DNA from: Symbiodinium natans
Lineage: Eukaryota > Sar > Dinophyceae > Suessiales > Symbiodiniaceae
Assembly (NCBI GenBank): GCA_905221605.1
Contig: CAJNDS010002247.1
Location: forward strand, 362,001-426,000
Reading direction: 5' to 3'
Length of the DNA: 64,000 bases
Positions 48,040-58,268 of the stretch are shown here, piece by piece. The notes beneath the pieces are model-generated. The model did no database searches and had not been told where the DNA came from. It saw only the letters and a list, made by a program, of their open reading frames with translations. Each line of letters begins with the position of its first letter. The first letter of the stretch is position 1. Made by a program: the position numbers and the translations under genes.

Positions 48040-48365
48040 AGAACCCTAAACCCAAAACCCTAAACCCTAAACCCTAAATCCTAAACCCTAACCCTAAACA
48101 CTAAACCCTAAACCCTAAATCCTAAACCCTAAGCCCTAAACCGACAAGCTTCGACGGAGGCCTTCAAATCCCCCACAGGTTCGAGAAACTTGGGCCATCA
48201 CCTTGGGCCCGCAATGAGTTCGAAACCCCAAATAATGGAAACCCGAGTCCCTGAACCCCAAACCCCAAACCCCAAACCCCAAACCCCAAACCCTATCCCT
48301 AAACCCTAAACCCTAAACCCTAAACCCTAGACCCTAAACCCTAAACCCTAAACCCTAAACCCGCA
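48040..48365 (-). repeat. Telomere arrays (CCCTAAA, CCCCAAA)
   Basis: 48045-48145 and 48255-48362, the second beginning with five CCCCAAA units. Confidence 0.9.
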
Positions 48366-48464
48366 GTCCTCGTCTTGCCGCCCTTTGCGGCGCACGCGGA
48401 GCTCAACAAGGCGGCACCTGGGAGCAAAACTAATGAATGTTCTTGGGCCCCAAGTCTAGGTTTC

Positions 48465-48585
48465 GGGTTTAGGGTGTAGGGTGTAGGGTTTAGGGTTTAG
48501 GTTTAGGGTTTAGGGTTTAGGGTTTAGGGTTTAGGGTTTAGGGTTTAGGGTTTAGGGTTTAGGGTTTAGGGTTTAGGGTTTAGGG
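48465..48585 (+). repeat. Interstitial telomere array (TTTAGGG)
   Basis: About sixteen units. Confidence 0.95.
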
Positions 48586-49064
48586 AGAGAAAAAAACCCA
48601 CAAATCCGGCCTCGATCCAGCGATGTCTAGAAGAGCTGCTTGAAGGGCATGTATCCTGATCCTCCACCCTGAACCCCACACCCGAAACCCTAGTGTTGGG
48701 AACCTCTTCCGCAACACCCCACCTCGCTGTCTCGTTGAGAGCGTGCTCCTCGGCGAACCTGCTCTGCTTAGGCTCTAGGCTGTAGGCCTTCGGCTTTCGG
48801 GTATAGGGTTTAGGGTTTAGGGGTCAGGGCTTAGGGGTCAGGGTTTAGGGTTTAAGGTTTAAGGTTTAGGGCTTAGGGTTTAGGGCTGAGGGCTTAGGGT
48901 GTACTGTTTGCAATTGACTCCATAAAGTTGGAACATGGCTTCAGGACGATTCTTGCTGGAATTCCCTTTGGTAAGCCTCTTGGGGTCTGAGGATCATGAT
49001 GTTCCAGCTGTTGGGAGTTTACTGTAGGGTTTAGGGTCCCAGGGCTTATGGTTTGGGGGTTCGG
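48586..49064. other. Small islands, possibly coding
   Basis: 48595-48650 and 48700-48775 read on the minus strand as short helical peptides (ALQAALLDIAGSRPDLW; RFAEEHALNETARWGVAEE). Splice borders were not resolved. Confidence 0.35.
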
Positions 49065-49200
49065 GCTTGGGGTTTAGGGTTTAGGGTTTAGGGTTTAGGG
49101 TTTAGGGTTTAGGGTTTAGGGTTTAGGGTTTAGGGTTTAGGGTTTAGGGTTTAGGGTTTAGGGTTTAGGGTTTAGGGTTTAGGGCTTAGGGCTGAAAGCT
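49065..49200 (+). repeat. Interstitial telomere array (TTTAGGG)
   Basis: Seventeen units. A CCCTAAA array (49306-49370) faces it. Confidence 0.95.
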
Positions 49201-49504
49201 GAGGGCTGAGGGTTTCGAGCTTAGAGAGGATTTGGGGCTTTGGGCTTTGGGCTCTGGGCTTCGGCCTTTGAAGGCTGAGGGCTGAGGGGTTAGGGGTTCA
49301 GGGTAACCCTAAACCCTAAACCCTAAACCCTAAACCCTAAACCCTAAATCCTAAACCCTAAACCCTAAACAGCAGCAGGAAGCCATAAGCGAAACCTCCG
49401 CTTTGCACCTGACATGTCCCCTTCAGGGTGTAGGGGTTAGTTTAGTAGGGGGCGTATTTAGTTTTTAGGGTTTAGGGCTTAGGGCTTAGGGTTTAGGTTT
49501 AGGG

Positions 49505-49605
49505 CTCAGGGTTTGGGGTTTGGGGTTTGGGGTTTGGGGTTTGGGGTTTGGGGTTTGGGGTTTGGGGTTTGGGGTTTGGGGTTTGGGGTTTGGGGTTTGG
49601 GGGTG
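49505..49605 (+). repeat. TTTGGGG variant array
   Basis: Fourteen TTTGGGG units without TTTAGGG admixture. A second TTTGGGG/TTTAGGG block is at 49685-49795. Confidence 0.95.
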
Positions 49606-49610
49606 GGGGC

Positions 49611-49663
49611 CTCTCGATCTTCTCGTCGTGCTTGAAGTTGGCCACCTTGGTTGTAACCATCGT
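49611..49663 (-). CDS. Candidate exon
   Basis: After CCCCAG, 17 codons (TMVTTKVANFKHDEKIE), possible GC donor (GAGAG|GCCCC), lying between two TTTGGGG arrays. Confidence 0.4.
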
Positions 49664-49954
49664 CTGGGGTTTAGGGTTTAGGGTTTGGGGTTTGGGGTTT
49701 GGGGTTTGGGGTTTGGGGTTTAGGGTCTAGGGTCTAGGGTTTAGGGTTTGGGGTTTAGGGTTTGGGGTTTGGGGTTTAGGGTTTGGAGTTTAGGCTAGAC
49801 GTGGCTCTTCGAAGCTTAGGCTCAGCGCTTGGGGCTTCGGGCTTCGGAACGACAGAAAGAAACTCGCAACTCTGAAGTCTCAACTACAAAACTACTGGCC
49901 AAGCGCCTACTGCACCAAGGAGTGAAAAGGGTGCCCTTTGGATTTAAAGGGCTT

Positions 49955-50030
49955 ATAACCCTAAACCCTAAACCCTAAACCCTAAACCCTAAACCCTAAA
50001 CCCTAAACCCTAAACCCTAAACCCTAAACA
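49955..50030 (-). repeat. Interstitial telomere array (CCCTAAA)
   Basis: Ten perfect units. Confidence 0.95.
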
Positions 50031-50199
50031 AAAACAGGGGAACAAGGCAACTCTGGGACCTGGTCTATGGTTTAGGAAACAAGAAGGTTGCCCTTGTGGG
50101 CTTGAAGGGGCTTGTGCGGGGACCTTAACCCTAAAAAAAGGGGAACAAGGGCCTGCTCTGCGCATGACTGGAAAGCGCACGCCGGCGAGGCCAACGGCC

Positions 50200-50550
50200 C
50201 CTGAACCCTAAACCCGAAACCCTGAACCCTAAACCCTAAACCCGAAACCCTAAATCCCAAGCCCTAAACCCTGAACCCTAAACCCTAAACCATAACCCTG
50301 AACCCTAAACCCCAGAACCTAAACCCCAAACCCTAAACCCTGAACCCTAAACCCTAAACCATAACCCTAAACCCTAAACCCCAGAACCTAAACCCCAAAC
50401 CCTAAACCCTGAACCCTGAACCCTAAACCCTAAACCCCAGACCCTAAACCCTGAACCCCAAACCCTAGACCCTAAACCCTAAACCCTGAACCCTCAACCC
50501 CAAACCCAAAACCCCAAACCCTAAACCCCAAACCCCAAACCCTGAACCCT
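50200..50550 (-). repeat. Long degenerate telomere array (CCCTAAA/CCCTGAA/CCCCAAA)
   Basis: A ~60-bp block CCATAACCCTAAACCCCAGAACCTAAACCCCAAACCCTAAA type is present twice (near 50288 and 50359). Confidence 0.9.
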
Positions 50551-50554
50551 AAAC

Positions 50555-50628
50555 CATGCGAGGCTTTGGGGCGATGCATCGAAGTGGCGAATTGCCCCAG
50601 CTCCATCTCCTCCATCTTGGCAGTGAGC
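50555..50628 (-). CDS. Candidate internal exon
   Basis: Acceptor GGCCAACCAG|G, 24 codons (LTAKMEEMELGQFATSMHRP...), ending G|GTTTAGGG. Met/Glu-rich helix. Confidence 0.5.
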
Positions 50629-50639
50629 CTGGTTGGCCC

Positions 50640-51300
50640 TAAACCCTGAACCCGAAACCCTAGATCCTAAACCCTAAACCCTAGACCCTAAACCCTACAC
50701 CAATAAACCCCAAACCCTATACCCTAAACTTACCCTAAACCCTAAACCCTAAACCCCTAAACCCAACTCTGCACCCTTCGCGGAATCGAGCCCTGAACTC
50801 TAAACCTCAAACCCTAAACCTTGGGGGCTGCCGCACCGGCATCACATATGCACGCATCAATCTGGATGTGGAACCTATATACTCTCACCATTATCAGTAG
50901 CCCACTTCACAAACGCCCTCATGAACCTATAAACCCTAAACCCTAAACCCTGAAACCCTAAATCCGAAAGGCCCTCAAGACCAAACCCCTGCAGCCCTCC
51001 CCGTATACCCCAAGACGCCCCAATATCAACCCGAGAAGCCAAATATACACCCATCATCCTAAAGCCAAAACCGGTAACCCGCCCCACCCCCGACCCCCCC
51101 TCCAACCCCCTCAACCCCCTAAACCCGAAACCCCCCAAACCCCTACCCCACCCTAAACCCTAAACCCAAAACCCCTTAACCCCTTCACCCCGAACCGAAA
51201 CGTAAAACCCAACACACGCATAAACCCCTAGACTGGACCATAAACACCCTAACCCTAAACCCTAAACCCTAAACCCGAAACCCTAAACCCCTTAACCCCC
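50640..51300. other. C/A-rich decayed repeats
   Basis: Degenerate CCCTAAA throughout. The minus frame 50875-51138 (Gly-rich) is a repeat translation. Confidence 0.6.
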
Positions 51301-51304
51301 GAAC

Positions 51305-51390
51305 CAAGCGGCAATCTCTCCGGACTTCGGGCCGTGTCCAGCACCTCGTACAGCTTGGCCAGGTCCCTCGCAGTGGTCAGCACGTTGCAG
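51305..51390 (-). CDS. Candidate exon resembling a serine beta-lactamase/esterase-family segment
   Basis: Acceptor ACCCTAG, one split base, 28 codons reading CNVLTTARDLAKLYEVLDTA and RSPERLPL, ending G|GTTCGG. The word TTARDLAKLY resembles a conserved stretch in the beta-lactamase/LACTB-type hydrolase family. It is a single short motif, so the family is only a suggestion, and the catalytic SxxK is not in the exon. Confidence 0.45.
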
Positions 51391-51554
51391 CTAGGGTTGA
51401 AGGTTTAGGGTTTAGGGCTTAGGGCTTAGGGCTTCGGGCTTAGGGCTTAGGGCTACGGGTTTGGGGTTTAGGGTTTAGGGCCTATAGGGTTTAGGGTTTA
51501 GGGACCAGTCCACTCGGCTTGGCTTGAGGCGAAGGCCCGAACACCTTTTCCAAA

Positions 51555-51765
51555 CCTAAACCCTAAACCCTAAACCCTAAACCCTAAACCCTAAACCCTA
51601 AACCCTAAACCCTAAACCCTAAACCCTAAACCCTAAACCCTAAACCCTAAACCCTAAACCCTAAACCCTAAACCCTAAACCCTAAACCCTAAACCCTAAA
51701 CCCTAAACCCTAAACCCTAAACCCTAAACCCTAAACCCTAAACCCTAGCCCTACACCCCAAACCC
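51555..51765 (-). repeat. Long interstitial telomere array (CCCTAAA)
   Basis: About twenty-eight nearly perfect units, one of the longest here. Confidence 0.95.
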
Positions 51766-51798
51766 TAGAGAGCCCCAAAAGCATGGCGTGAAGCCCAT

Positions 51799-51856
51799 TC
51801 AGGCTCCGAGCCGCCTTTCTTTGGTCTGCTGCCTCTTCTCCATGATCTCATCCAAC
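51799..51856 (-). CDS. Candidate terminal exon, basic helix
   Basis: Acceptor CCTGGCCAG|G, 18 codons (LDEIMEKRQQTKERRLGA), TGA at 51799-51801. Confidence 0.45.
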
Positions 51857-51864
51857 CTGGCCAG

Positions 51865-52000
51865 GGTTTAGGGTTTAGGGTTTAGGGTTCAGGGTTCAGG
51901 GTTAGGGTTTAGGGTTTGGGGTTTAGGGTTTAGGGTTTAGGCTTTAGGGTTTAGGGTTTAGGGTTTGGGGTTTAGGGTTTAGGGTTCAGGGTTCAGGGTA
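51865..52000 (+). repeat. Interstitial telomere array, mixed TTTAGGG/TTCAGGG
   Basis: About eighteen units. Confidence 0.9.
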
Positions 52001-52019
52001 TCTATTAGGGCTCAGGGTT

Positions 52020-54060
52020 CGAAGCCAACAGGATCCCTCAAAGCTGTCCACAAGCACTCGAGCCTTAGAGTTCCCTCGGGAGGAGGGGGGGAACATCTAA
52101 CTGCACCCTCAACCCTCAAAGCTCTTCATGGCATGCCCGAAACCCTCAACACAAGGGGGTTTGGGGTTTAGGGTTTAGGGCTTAGGGTTTAGGGTTTAGG
52201 GATAGGGTTTAGGGTTTTGGTTACCCGATAACCCTGACACCAAACACTTTGGCGGGCCTCTCCACCGTCCCTTGGCCGATTCCAAAGTGGCCTCCAGAAA
52301 GGGTCATTGTGGCGGTTTCGGGTTTAGGGGGTTTAGGGGTTTAGGTGTTTAGGTGTTCAGGCGTTTAGGGGTTTAGGGGTTAAGGGGTTTAGGGGTTTAG
52401 GGGTTGAGGGGTTGGAGGGGTTGAGTCATTGAGGGGTTGAGGGGTTGAGGGGTTGAGGGGTTGAGGGGTTTAGGCGTTTAGGGGTTTAGGGGTTTAGGGT
52501 TTAGGGGTTTTAAGTTTAGGGTTTAGGGTTTAAGAGTTATTTGAACCCTAAACCGTACACCCTGAAGCTAAGCCCTACATGCTGCCAGGACCCTGCTCGC
52601 GGATCTCCTACGAAACCCCTATCAGAGTCATCGCCGATCAATGATGAACCCTAAACCCTAAACCCTAAACCCTAAACCCTAAACCCTAAACCCTAAACCC
52701 TCAAGTTTGGATCCAGGGCTTGCTGTCCAGCTGCTGCCGAGCCGACGCACGTCTCGGTCTGCCTTCTCGCCTGCGGCTACCCAAAAGGTGGACTCAGGCG
52801 GGCGGGGGGAGGGGGTTATGCTAATAAGAGTTTAGGGCTTAGGGTTTAGGGTTTGGGGTTTAGGGTTTAGGGTTTAGGGTTTAAGGTTTACGGTTTAGGG
52901 TTTAAACCATTTAGGGCTTTCTGTTGGGTCTTTTGTGGCTTTTTCGTTATTCTGTTTTACTGGCTGCGCGTATTCTAAACCCTAAACCCTAAACCGTAAA
53001 CCCTAAACCCTAAACCCAAAACCCTAGGGCTGTGCGTATTGCTGCATGGCCTTGTAACGGGGGGCTCAGCGGCTCAGTGGCTCAGGGTCTAAGGGTCTAT
53101 AGTTAGGTTTGGGGCATGTACAGTTTGGAGTTTAGGGCTTAGGGTTTGGGGTGCAGGGTTAGGGTTTAGGGTTTAGGGGTTAGGGTTTAGGGTTTGGGGT
53201 TTAGGGTCTAGGGTTACTGTTTTGGGTTTAGTCTCCAGCACACACCACTGAATGAAAAGCAAGCTGGTAGCGGCGGTGATATGAGGAGAACCGAAGCCGA
53301 AACCTTGCGTCCGAAGGCGATGACCATCCAAAACCCTCCACGGCCACAAGCCCTGACCTGGACTTGTCAAAGTACCCTGGACCCAAAACCCTGAACCCTA
53401 AACCCTAAACCCGAAACCCTAAACCCTAAACCCTAAACCCTAAGCCCGTCGAGTGCGGCCTCCCCTTGGCTTTGGCGCGTCTCCAGCGCCCTGACGCCAT
53501 TAGATTGAGCACCCTCGCGCCCAAGCCCACTCTTTAAGTAGGGTTTAGGGTTTAGGGTTTAGGGTTTAGGGTTTAGGGTTTAGGGTTTAGGGTTTAGGGT
53601 TCAGGGTTTAGGGTTTAGGGTTTAGGGTTTAGGGTTTAGGGTTTAGGGTTTCGGGTTTCGGGTTTAGGGCTTAGGTCATTGAAGCTGCAGTTTTAGGTTG
53701 TAGGGCTCAAGGGGCGTTAGGGCTTTGGGTGGTTTTGGGGAGGCTTTCGGGCTGTTAAGAGGAAAGCTCCTCCAAAAACAACTGCTTGGCCTGGTTTGGG
53801 GCTTCTGGGGCGTAGGAGGTCCGCTGCCACCCACCCCAAACCTTTTCAACCCCAAACCCTAAACCCTTTCGAGGGTTCAGGTTTAGGGTTGAGGGTTTGG
53901 GGTTGAGGGTTTAGGGTGTGGGTTTAGGGCTAAGGGTTGGAGGGTGGGGTGTCGGGGTGTAGGGGTGAGGGATTGGGCTTGCGGTCTGGCGTGGCATTGT
54001 CTCACGCAGCGAACGTGACCCCCGCCTCTTCGCGCGCGCCTGCGCAGCGTGCTAGGGCTT
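52020..54060. other. Arrays with small islands
   Basis: Telomere arrays at 52155-52215, 52635-52700, 52830-52905, 52975-53025, 53395-53440 and 53538-53675. Islands (52560-52640, 52710-52800, 53215-53365, 53440-53535, 53740-53840) are short and mostly open on both strands; the minus reading is favoured at 53440-53535 (REGAQSNGVRALETRQSQGE). Confidence 0.4.
52320..52530 (+). repeat. 8-mer telomere-variant array (TTTAGGGG/TTGAGGGG)
   Basis: About twenty-four units, the TTGAGGGG variant clustered in the middle (52400-52470). Confidence 0.95.
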
Positions 54061-54121
54061 ACCGTTTAGGGTTTAGGGTTTAGGGTTTAGGGCTTAGGGC
54101 TTAGGGCTTAGGGTTTAGGGC

Positions 54122-54780
54122 CTAGTGTGTCAGCGAAAACTGGAACAACCAATAGACACACCGGCGGCAGATCCGTGCGGGTCCTGCACATCCCGGCACG
54201 GCCGTGCCCATACCCATGCCAGGCAGCCCCATGGCCGCCATGCCGGGCATGCCAGGCATGCCGGGCATGCCAGGCATCCCAGGCATGCCAGGCATCCCAG
54301 GCATGCTGGGCATCCCAGGCATGCCCATGCCGTTCCTTGTGGGGTGCAGGGGTGTTGAGAGTCTTGGGTTTGGAGTTTAGAGATCTCAGGGCAGAAGGAC
54401 TTTGGGAGGTTTGGGGGTCCTGTAACTTGCACAATGGCGCAGCGTACCATTTTTTGGAGGCCTGGGTTATCAGTATCCAAGAAGAAACTCGGACTAAGGG
54501 CGTAGACATAACCTCAAGCCCAGACCCCAAACCCCCACCCCTTCGTCCCCATGAAGCCACGAAAACTCTCCCAGCCACGAAACTCGATTGCGTTTTTTAC
54601 AACACTAGAACGCGCTTGAAGATCACATCCCCCACTTGGTATGCAGGGTTTCGGGTTCAGGGTTCAGGGTTCAGGGTTCAGGGTTCAGGGTTTAGGGTTT
54701 AGGGTTTAGGGTTTAAGGTTTAGGGTTTAGGGCCCTAAGTCGTAAACCAGCCAGGCTTCATGCCCATCATGCCGGGCTGC
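54122..54780 (-). CDS. Candidate two-exon gene end encoding a Met-Pro-Gly repeat protein
   Basis: Exon 54748-54780 (acceptor CCTTGTGAG|G; QPGMMGMKPG; donor TG|GTTTACG) and exon 54122-54335 (acceptor CCCCACAAG|G) join in phase to give W-NGMGMPGMPSM, then about eight MPG units and a Cys/Arg-containing tail to TAG (54122-54124). Both exons carry the same unusual G/M/P composition, which supports their belonging together. GMPGM-type tails occur in several unrelated proteins (for example SRP54 C-termini), so no function is claimed. The intron holds telomere-variant repeats and another island. Confidence 0.6.
54650..54735 (+). repeat. Telomere array, TTCAGGG then TTTAGGG
   Basis: Five to six TTCAGGG followed by TTTAGGG, inside the intron of the 54122-54780 gene model, antisense to it. 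Confidence 0.9.
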
Positions 54781-54799
54781 CTCACAAGGAGGCAACTCA

Positions 54800-55490
54800 A
54801 CCAAGAATGCGGTTTTGGGTTATGGCTTAGGGTTTAGGATTGTGGGGTTTAGGGTTTCGGGTTTAGGGTTTAGGATTTCTCTACATGAATACGGGCTTGC
54901 TGTTCTTGATTGGGAGACTTGGACGTGGAGGTTTCCGACTTGTGCGGGGTCACGGGGTTTGGGGTATTTTGCTGGTGGCAACCCTCAGCCGCAAAAGACA
55001 GCAAGTACAGGGCTCTTCCTGGAGGCTCTTGGGTAGTTCTACCCCCAATGATAACTGCACTTCTAGCTCAAGTCTCCCAAGTAGGTGATCAGTACAGTTG
55101 TAACTGGGGTAACCCTGATCCCTCACCCAAAACCCTCAACCCTAAAGGTTCTAAGTACCCTTGAACCTTCAAGTACAACCCGTTACAGGGGTTGGGGGGG
55201 ACAGGGTGCTTGGGGGACTTAAGGTGTTAGGAGGGACTTGAGGTGTTGGCGGGGAGATTTAGGAGGGTGCAAGGATCTAGGGGTCTAGGGCCTAGGGTTT
55301 AGGGTTGAGAGTTTAGGGCTAGGGCCTGGGGTTTAGGGCTTAGAGAATCTTGCCTTTGACGAGGTTGGGCCTAGAGATCTCGGTACGTGCTAGGGTGTTC
55401 GAAGGCTGCCCAAGCCCTAAATCCCTAAAACCCTGAACATCCTAAATCCTAAGCCCGAAACCCTAAACCCTAAACCCGAAACCCTAAACC
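54800..55490. other. Island with overlapping plus frames, then degenerate repeats
   Basis: 54885-55088 is an ATG-started 67-codon plus frame with a hydrophobic/basic start (MNTGLLFLIGRLGRGGFRLV). Two other plus frames overlap it. Possible but unsupported. Confidence 0.35.
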
Positions 55491-55494
55491 CTAG

Positions 55495-55582
55495 ATTGCA
55501 CCAAGGGCGCACGAAGGCGGGCATCCCCGACGCGTCGATGGTGGGCACCCACATCGCAGCCCGGAAGGAAGACTCGCCTCAG
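55495..55582. CDS. Candidate exon, strand undecided
   Basis: Plus: after CCCTAG, 29 codons (GIPDASMVGTHIAARKEDSP) to CAG|GTTGAG. Minus: after CAACCTGAG, ESSFRAAMWVPTIDASGMPA to TG|GTGCAA. Both have good splice edges; the island is probably coding on one of them. Confidence 0.4.
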
Positions 55583-55614
55583 GTTGAGGGGCCGATGGGT
55601 TCCGAAAGCCCTAG

Positions 55615-55735
55615 ATCCTAAACCCTAAACCCTAAACCCTAAACCCTAAACCCTAAACCCTAAATCCTGAACCCTGAACCCTGAACCCTACACCCTAAAC
55701 CCCAAACCCTAAACCCCAAACCCTAATCCCTAAGC
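55615..55735 (-). repeat. Interstitial telomere array (CCCTAAA/CCCTGAA)
   Basis: About sixteen units. Confidence 0.9.
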
Positions 55736-55957
55736 TCTGAACCCTCGACCCTAAACTCGAGAACTCAAATAGCCCGAACGACTCGAACCCAGAGTAGGGC
55801 AAGCCTAAGCCCGAACAAACAAACGAAGGGTTTAGGGTTTAGGGCTTCGGGTTTAGGGCTTAGGGCTTATAGGGTTTTGGCTGAGGGTTTAGGGTTTAGG
55901 GATTCTGGCACTCTAGTTTCGGGTTCAGGGTTTCAGGGTTCAGGGGAATTCCCCCAG

Positions 55958-56065
55958 GCATCATCAAGAACTGCCCCCGGGAGCCGGGCCGGGGGACTCA
56001 GGCAGGAGGGCGCATCCTTCGTTTCATGGCCCGGAGAGAGGCACGCTGCGGCTTCTCGTCTCAGG
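55958..56065 (+). CDS. Candidate internal exon, basic
   Basis: Acceptor GAATTCCCCCAG|G, 35 codons (IIKNCPREPGRGTQAGGRIL and RFMARREARCGFSSQ), ending G|GTTTTG. Confidence 0.45.
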
Positions 56066-57075
56066 GTTTTGGGGCTTTGGTTTTTGCAAATTAGGGTTTA
56101 GGATTTAGGGTCTATGGTTTATTTGGTTTAGAGGGCTTATGGGGTTTATAGGGTTCACAGGGTTTGTAGGGTTTATAGGGTTTATAGGGTTTAAAGGGTT
56201 TAGGGTTAGGGTTTATTGTTTGGGGTTTGGGGTTCAGGGCTCGGTTGCTAAGGTGTAGTATGTATTCCTACTCCTGATGGTTCAGGGTACCGCCAAGCCC
56301 TAACACCATAATTTGTTGCAGGTACCTAAACCCTAAACTCTAAACCCTAAACCCCCGGCTGCGTTCGTAGAGTTTAGGGTATCGGGCTTAGGCAATACTA
56401 GGCAATACCTCAGCTTGAGCCAGAAGGAGGAGCGACACCCGCAAAAAAAGCAACATCGGCCCCGGAGGTGAAAGAAGACACTTAGATTCAGGGTTCAGGG
56501 TTCAGGCTTCAGGGTTCAGGGTTCAGGGTTCAGGGTTTAGGGTTTAGGGTTTAGGATTTAGGGTGTAGGGTGTAGGGTGTAGGGTTTCAGGTTTAGAGTT
56601 CCATAAAGCACGCAACAAAAGCCTACACTTTGCAAGATACATACATGTACATACGTCGCCCGACAAGGGCTCTGAGTAGAGCCCTAAACCCTGAACCCCA
56701 TCAACCCTTGTTCATGGTTCTGGTTCTAATTGTTTCATGGGAGAGAGTGGATCAATCTGGGGGCGGGCTTCGAATGGGTTTAATTACTAGACTCCCCCCA
56801 AACTACCCGCTCGTATGAGCCACAAGTACCTCCTAGGTTCTGGGGTGGTTGGTGGCGCTGGGCGCTGGACTTCAACCTTAGACGAAAAACACTGTCGAGT
56901 TTGGGGCTTTGAGTTTCGGATACCTGCCAGAAAGGGACCCATAATGGAAGCATGAACCATTTCGAGCGGCTGCAAACCCCCTGAAAACCCTCCAAAAGTC
57001 TAAAGTCCCTGAAGGCTCAAACGCCCTAGACCTGCGTCCTAGACCCCTGAACCCTACACCCTAGTTGAAAACCCT
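56066..57075. other. Degenerate arrays and islands
   Basis: TTATAGGG-type repeats at 56100-56210; TTCAGGG/TTTAGGG 56490-56600. A minus island 56780-56995 is open for 60-70 codons and contains a CAG|GTATCC donor near 56929. Uncalled. Confidence 0.4.
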
Positions 57076-57187
57076 ATAGGAGGGCGTTTCCAATAAAAAC
57101 AGACTATCCCCTTTATACCCCCAATACTAGCAGCACAATCCCAGTTGTAAAGACCCCAGATCCCTTATTTTGGGGAAACCCTCCTAT
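57076..57187. mobile_element. Inverted-repeat element next to a terminal exon
   Basis: ATAGGAGGG at 57076 is inverted at 57179-57187, and the adjacent GTTTCC/TTTCCCC and ATCCCC words are also mirrored. ~112 bp, non-coding. Confidence 0.6.
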
Positions 57188-57199
57188 CGTCTGTTGACT

Positions 57200-57278
57200 T
57201 CAGCATTCTAGCTCTGCCTTCGAATTTTCGCGACCCGACTTTCCCACCTCATCTGGGGCAACTGCCACGCTGTAGCCC
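57200..57278 (-). CDS. Candidate terminal exon
   Basis: Acceptor GGGTTAG|G, 25 codons (GYSVAVAPDEVGKSGRENSK...), TGA at 57200-57202. Confidence 0.45.
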
Positions 57279-57390
57279 CTAACCCTAAACCATCCGCAAC
57301 ACACCTTAGGGTTCAGGGTTTGTGGCTGAACCCCTGTGACCCTAAAGCCTTGAATCCTAAACCATGAACCCCTCAGCCCCACAACCTTGA

Positions 57391-57493
57391 ATGGGGGTTT
57401 CCGAAATTAGGGGGGTACCTGATTGGGGTCGGTATTGTAAGGAATACTATGTGGGATCTATGTTGGGGATTTCCCCATTTTCGTAAACCCCCA
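57391..57493. mobile_element. Family A element, copy in opposite orientation
   Basis: Ends TGGGGGTTTCCGAAATTAGG and, inverted, TGGGGGTTTACGAAAATGGG. The reverse complement contains ATCCCACATAGTA and GGTACCCCCCTAAT in the same order as 13971-14073. Confidence 0.75.
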
Positions 57494-57524
57494 AATGATG
57501 TCTGGCTAGGCCTGTGCTAGCCAG

Positions 57525-57601
57525 GCCGCAGCGCGACCACCCCGGAAACAGAAGAAGCTGTCGTGCACAACACGCCGGCCGCCAGGATTCGAAAGCAATC
57601 G
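57525..57601 (+). CDS. Candidate exon between a family A element and a telomere-type donor
   Basis: Acceptor GTGCTAGCCAG|G, 25 codons (RSATTPETEEAVVHNTPAAR...), TCG|GTTTAGGG. A second plus frame is also open. Confidence 0.45.
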
Positions 57602-57767
57602 GTTTAGGGTTCTATGGGGATAAGTAACCCCAAACACTAGCATTTGGAGCTTTTTGGGGTTTTGGGGGGGGTCTGGGAGCTGAGGGGTTTAGGGTTTAGG
57701 GTGTCGAATGTCGGCTTGAGGTGTTTAGGGCGCATCGTAGGCCATAGGGGCATAGAGTCCCACTCAC

Positions 57768-57840
57768 CAGCTCCTTCGCTTTGCTTGTTTCTGAGCACAC
57801 GGGCCTCGAGCGTGCTGTGCAAGAAAGCCTGCTGGCAGTC
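57768..57840 (-). CDS. Candidate internal exon with consensus GTGAGT donor
   Basis: After GCCATGAG, 24 codons (DCQQAFLHSTLEARVLRNKQ...), ending G|GTGAGT. The donor is the best consensus site found in the window. Confidence 0.55.
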
Positions 57841-58024
57841 CTCATGGCTTCCCTTGACTGACCCCCCGTGCTCTGACCCTAAACCCTAAACCCTAAACCT
57901 GAAATCCTGAACCTATCACTCGAAGCCACAAATCCCAAAACCCCGATCCCTAAACCCCCCAAAACTGACAGACAAAACAAAAGAAAAAGTGCCACTAGGA
58001 ATTTCGAGTTTGGGGGTTACTGTT

Positions 58025-58092
58025 TCGGGTTTAGGGTTTAGGGTTTAGGGTTTAGGGTTTAGGGGTTAGGGGTTAGGGGTTAGGGGTTAGGG
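58025..58092 (+). repeat. Telomere array, TTTAGGG then TTAGGGG
   Basis: Five TTTAGGG followed by five TTAGGGG heptamers. Confidence 0.95.
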
Positions 58093-58103
58093 CTAAGAAG
58101 TAG

Positions 58104-58214
58104 ACCTCAAAGACTTTGCGACCGCCCCAGCAGACTTCGCGTCGACAGCTGGAACACCACCCTCTCTGATTTCACCACACCTGTCTGACTGTGGGGTTCT
58201 AAAGGCCGGGCAGG
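58104..58214 (+). CDS. Candidate exon, 36 codons
   Basis: After TAAGAAGTAG, two split bases, LKDFATAPADFASTAGTPPS and LISPHLSDCGVLKAGQ, followed by GCTTAGGG, a possible GC donor. Confidence 0.45.
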
Positions 58215-58268
58215 GCTTAGGGCTTAGACATAGGGTTTAGGGTTTAGGGTTTAGGGTTTAGGGTTTAG

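Noticed and set aside
49527-49730. Plus frame of 67 codons (GFGVWGLGF)
   Set aside because: Translation of the TTTGGGG array.
54160-54340. Collagen-like or antifreeze repeat gene on the plus strand
   Set aside because: The plus frame (RHAGHARHAGHAR) is the antisense of the MPG-coding exon; only the minus exons join in phase with matching composition.
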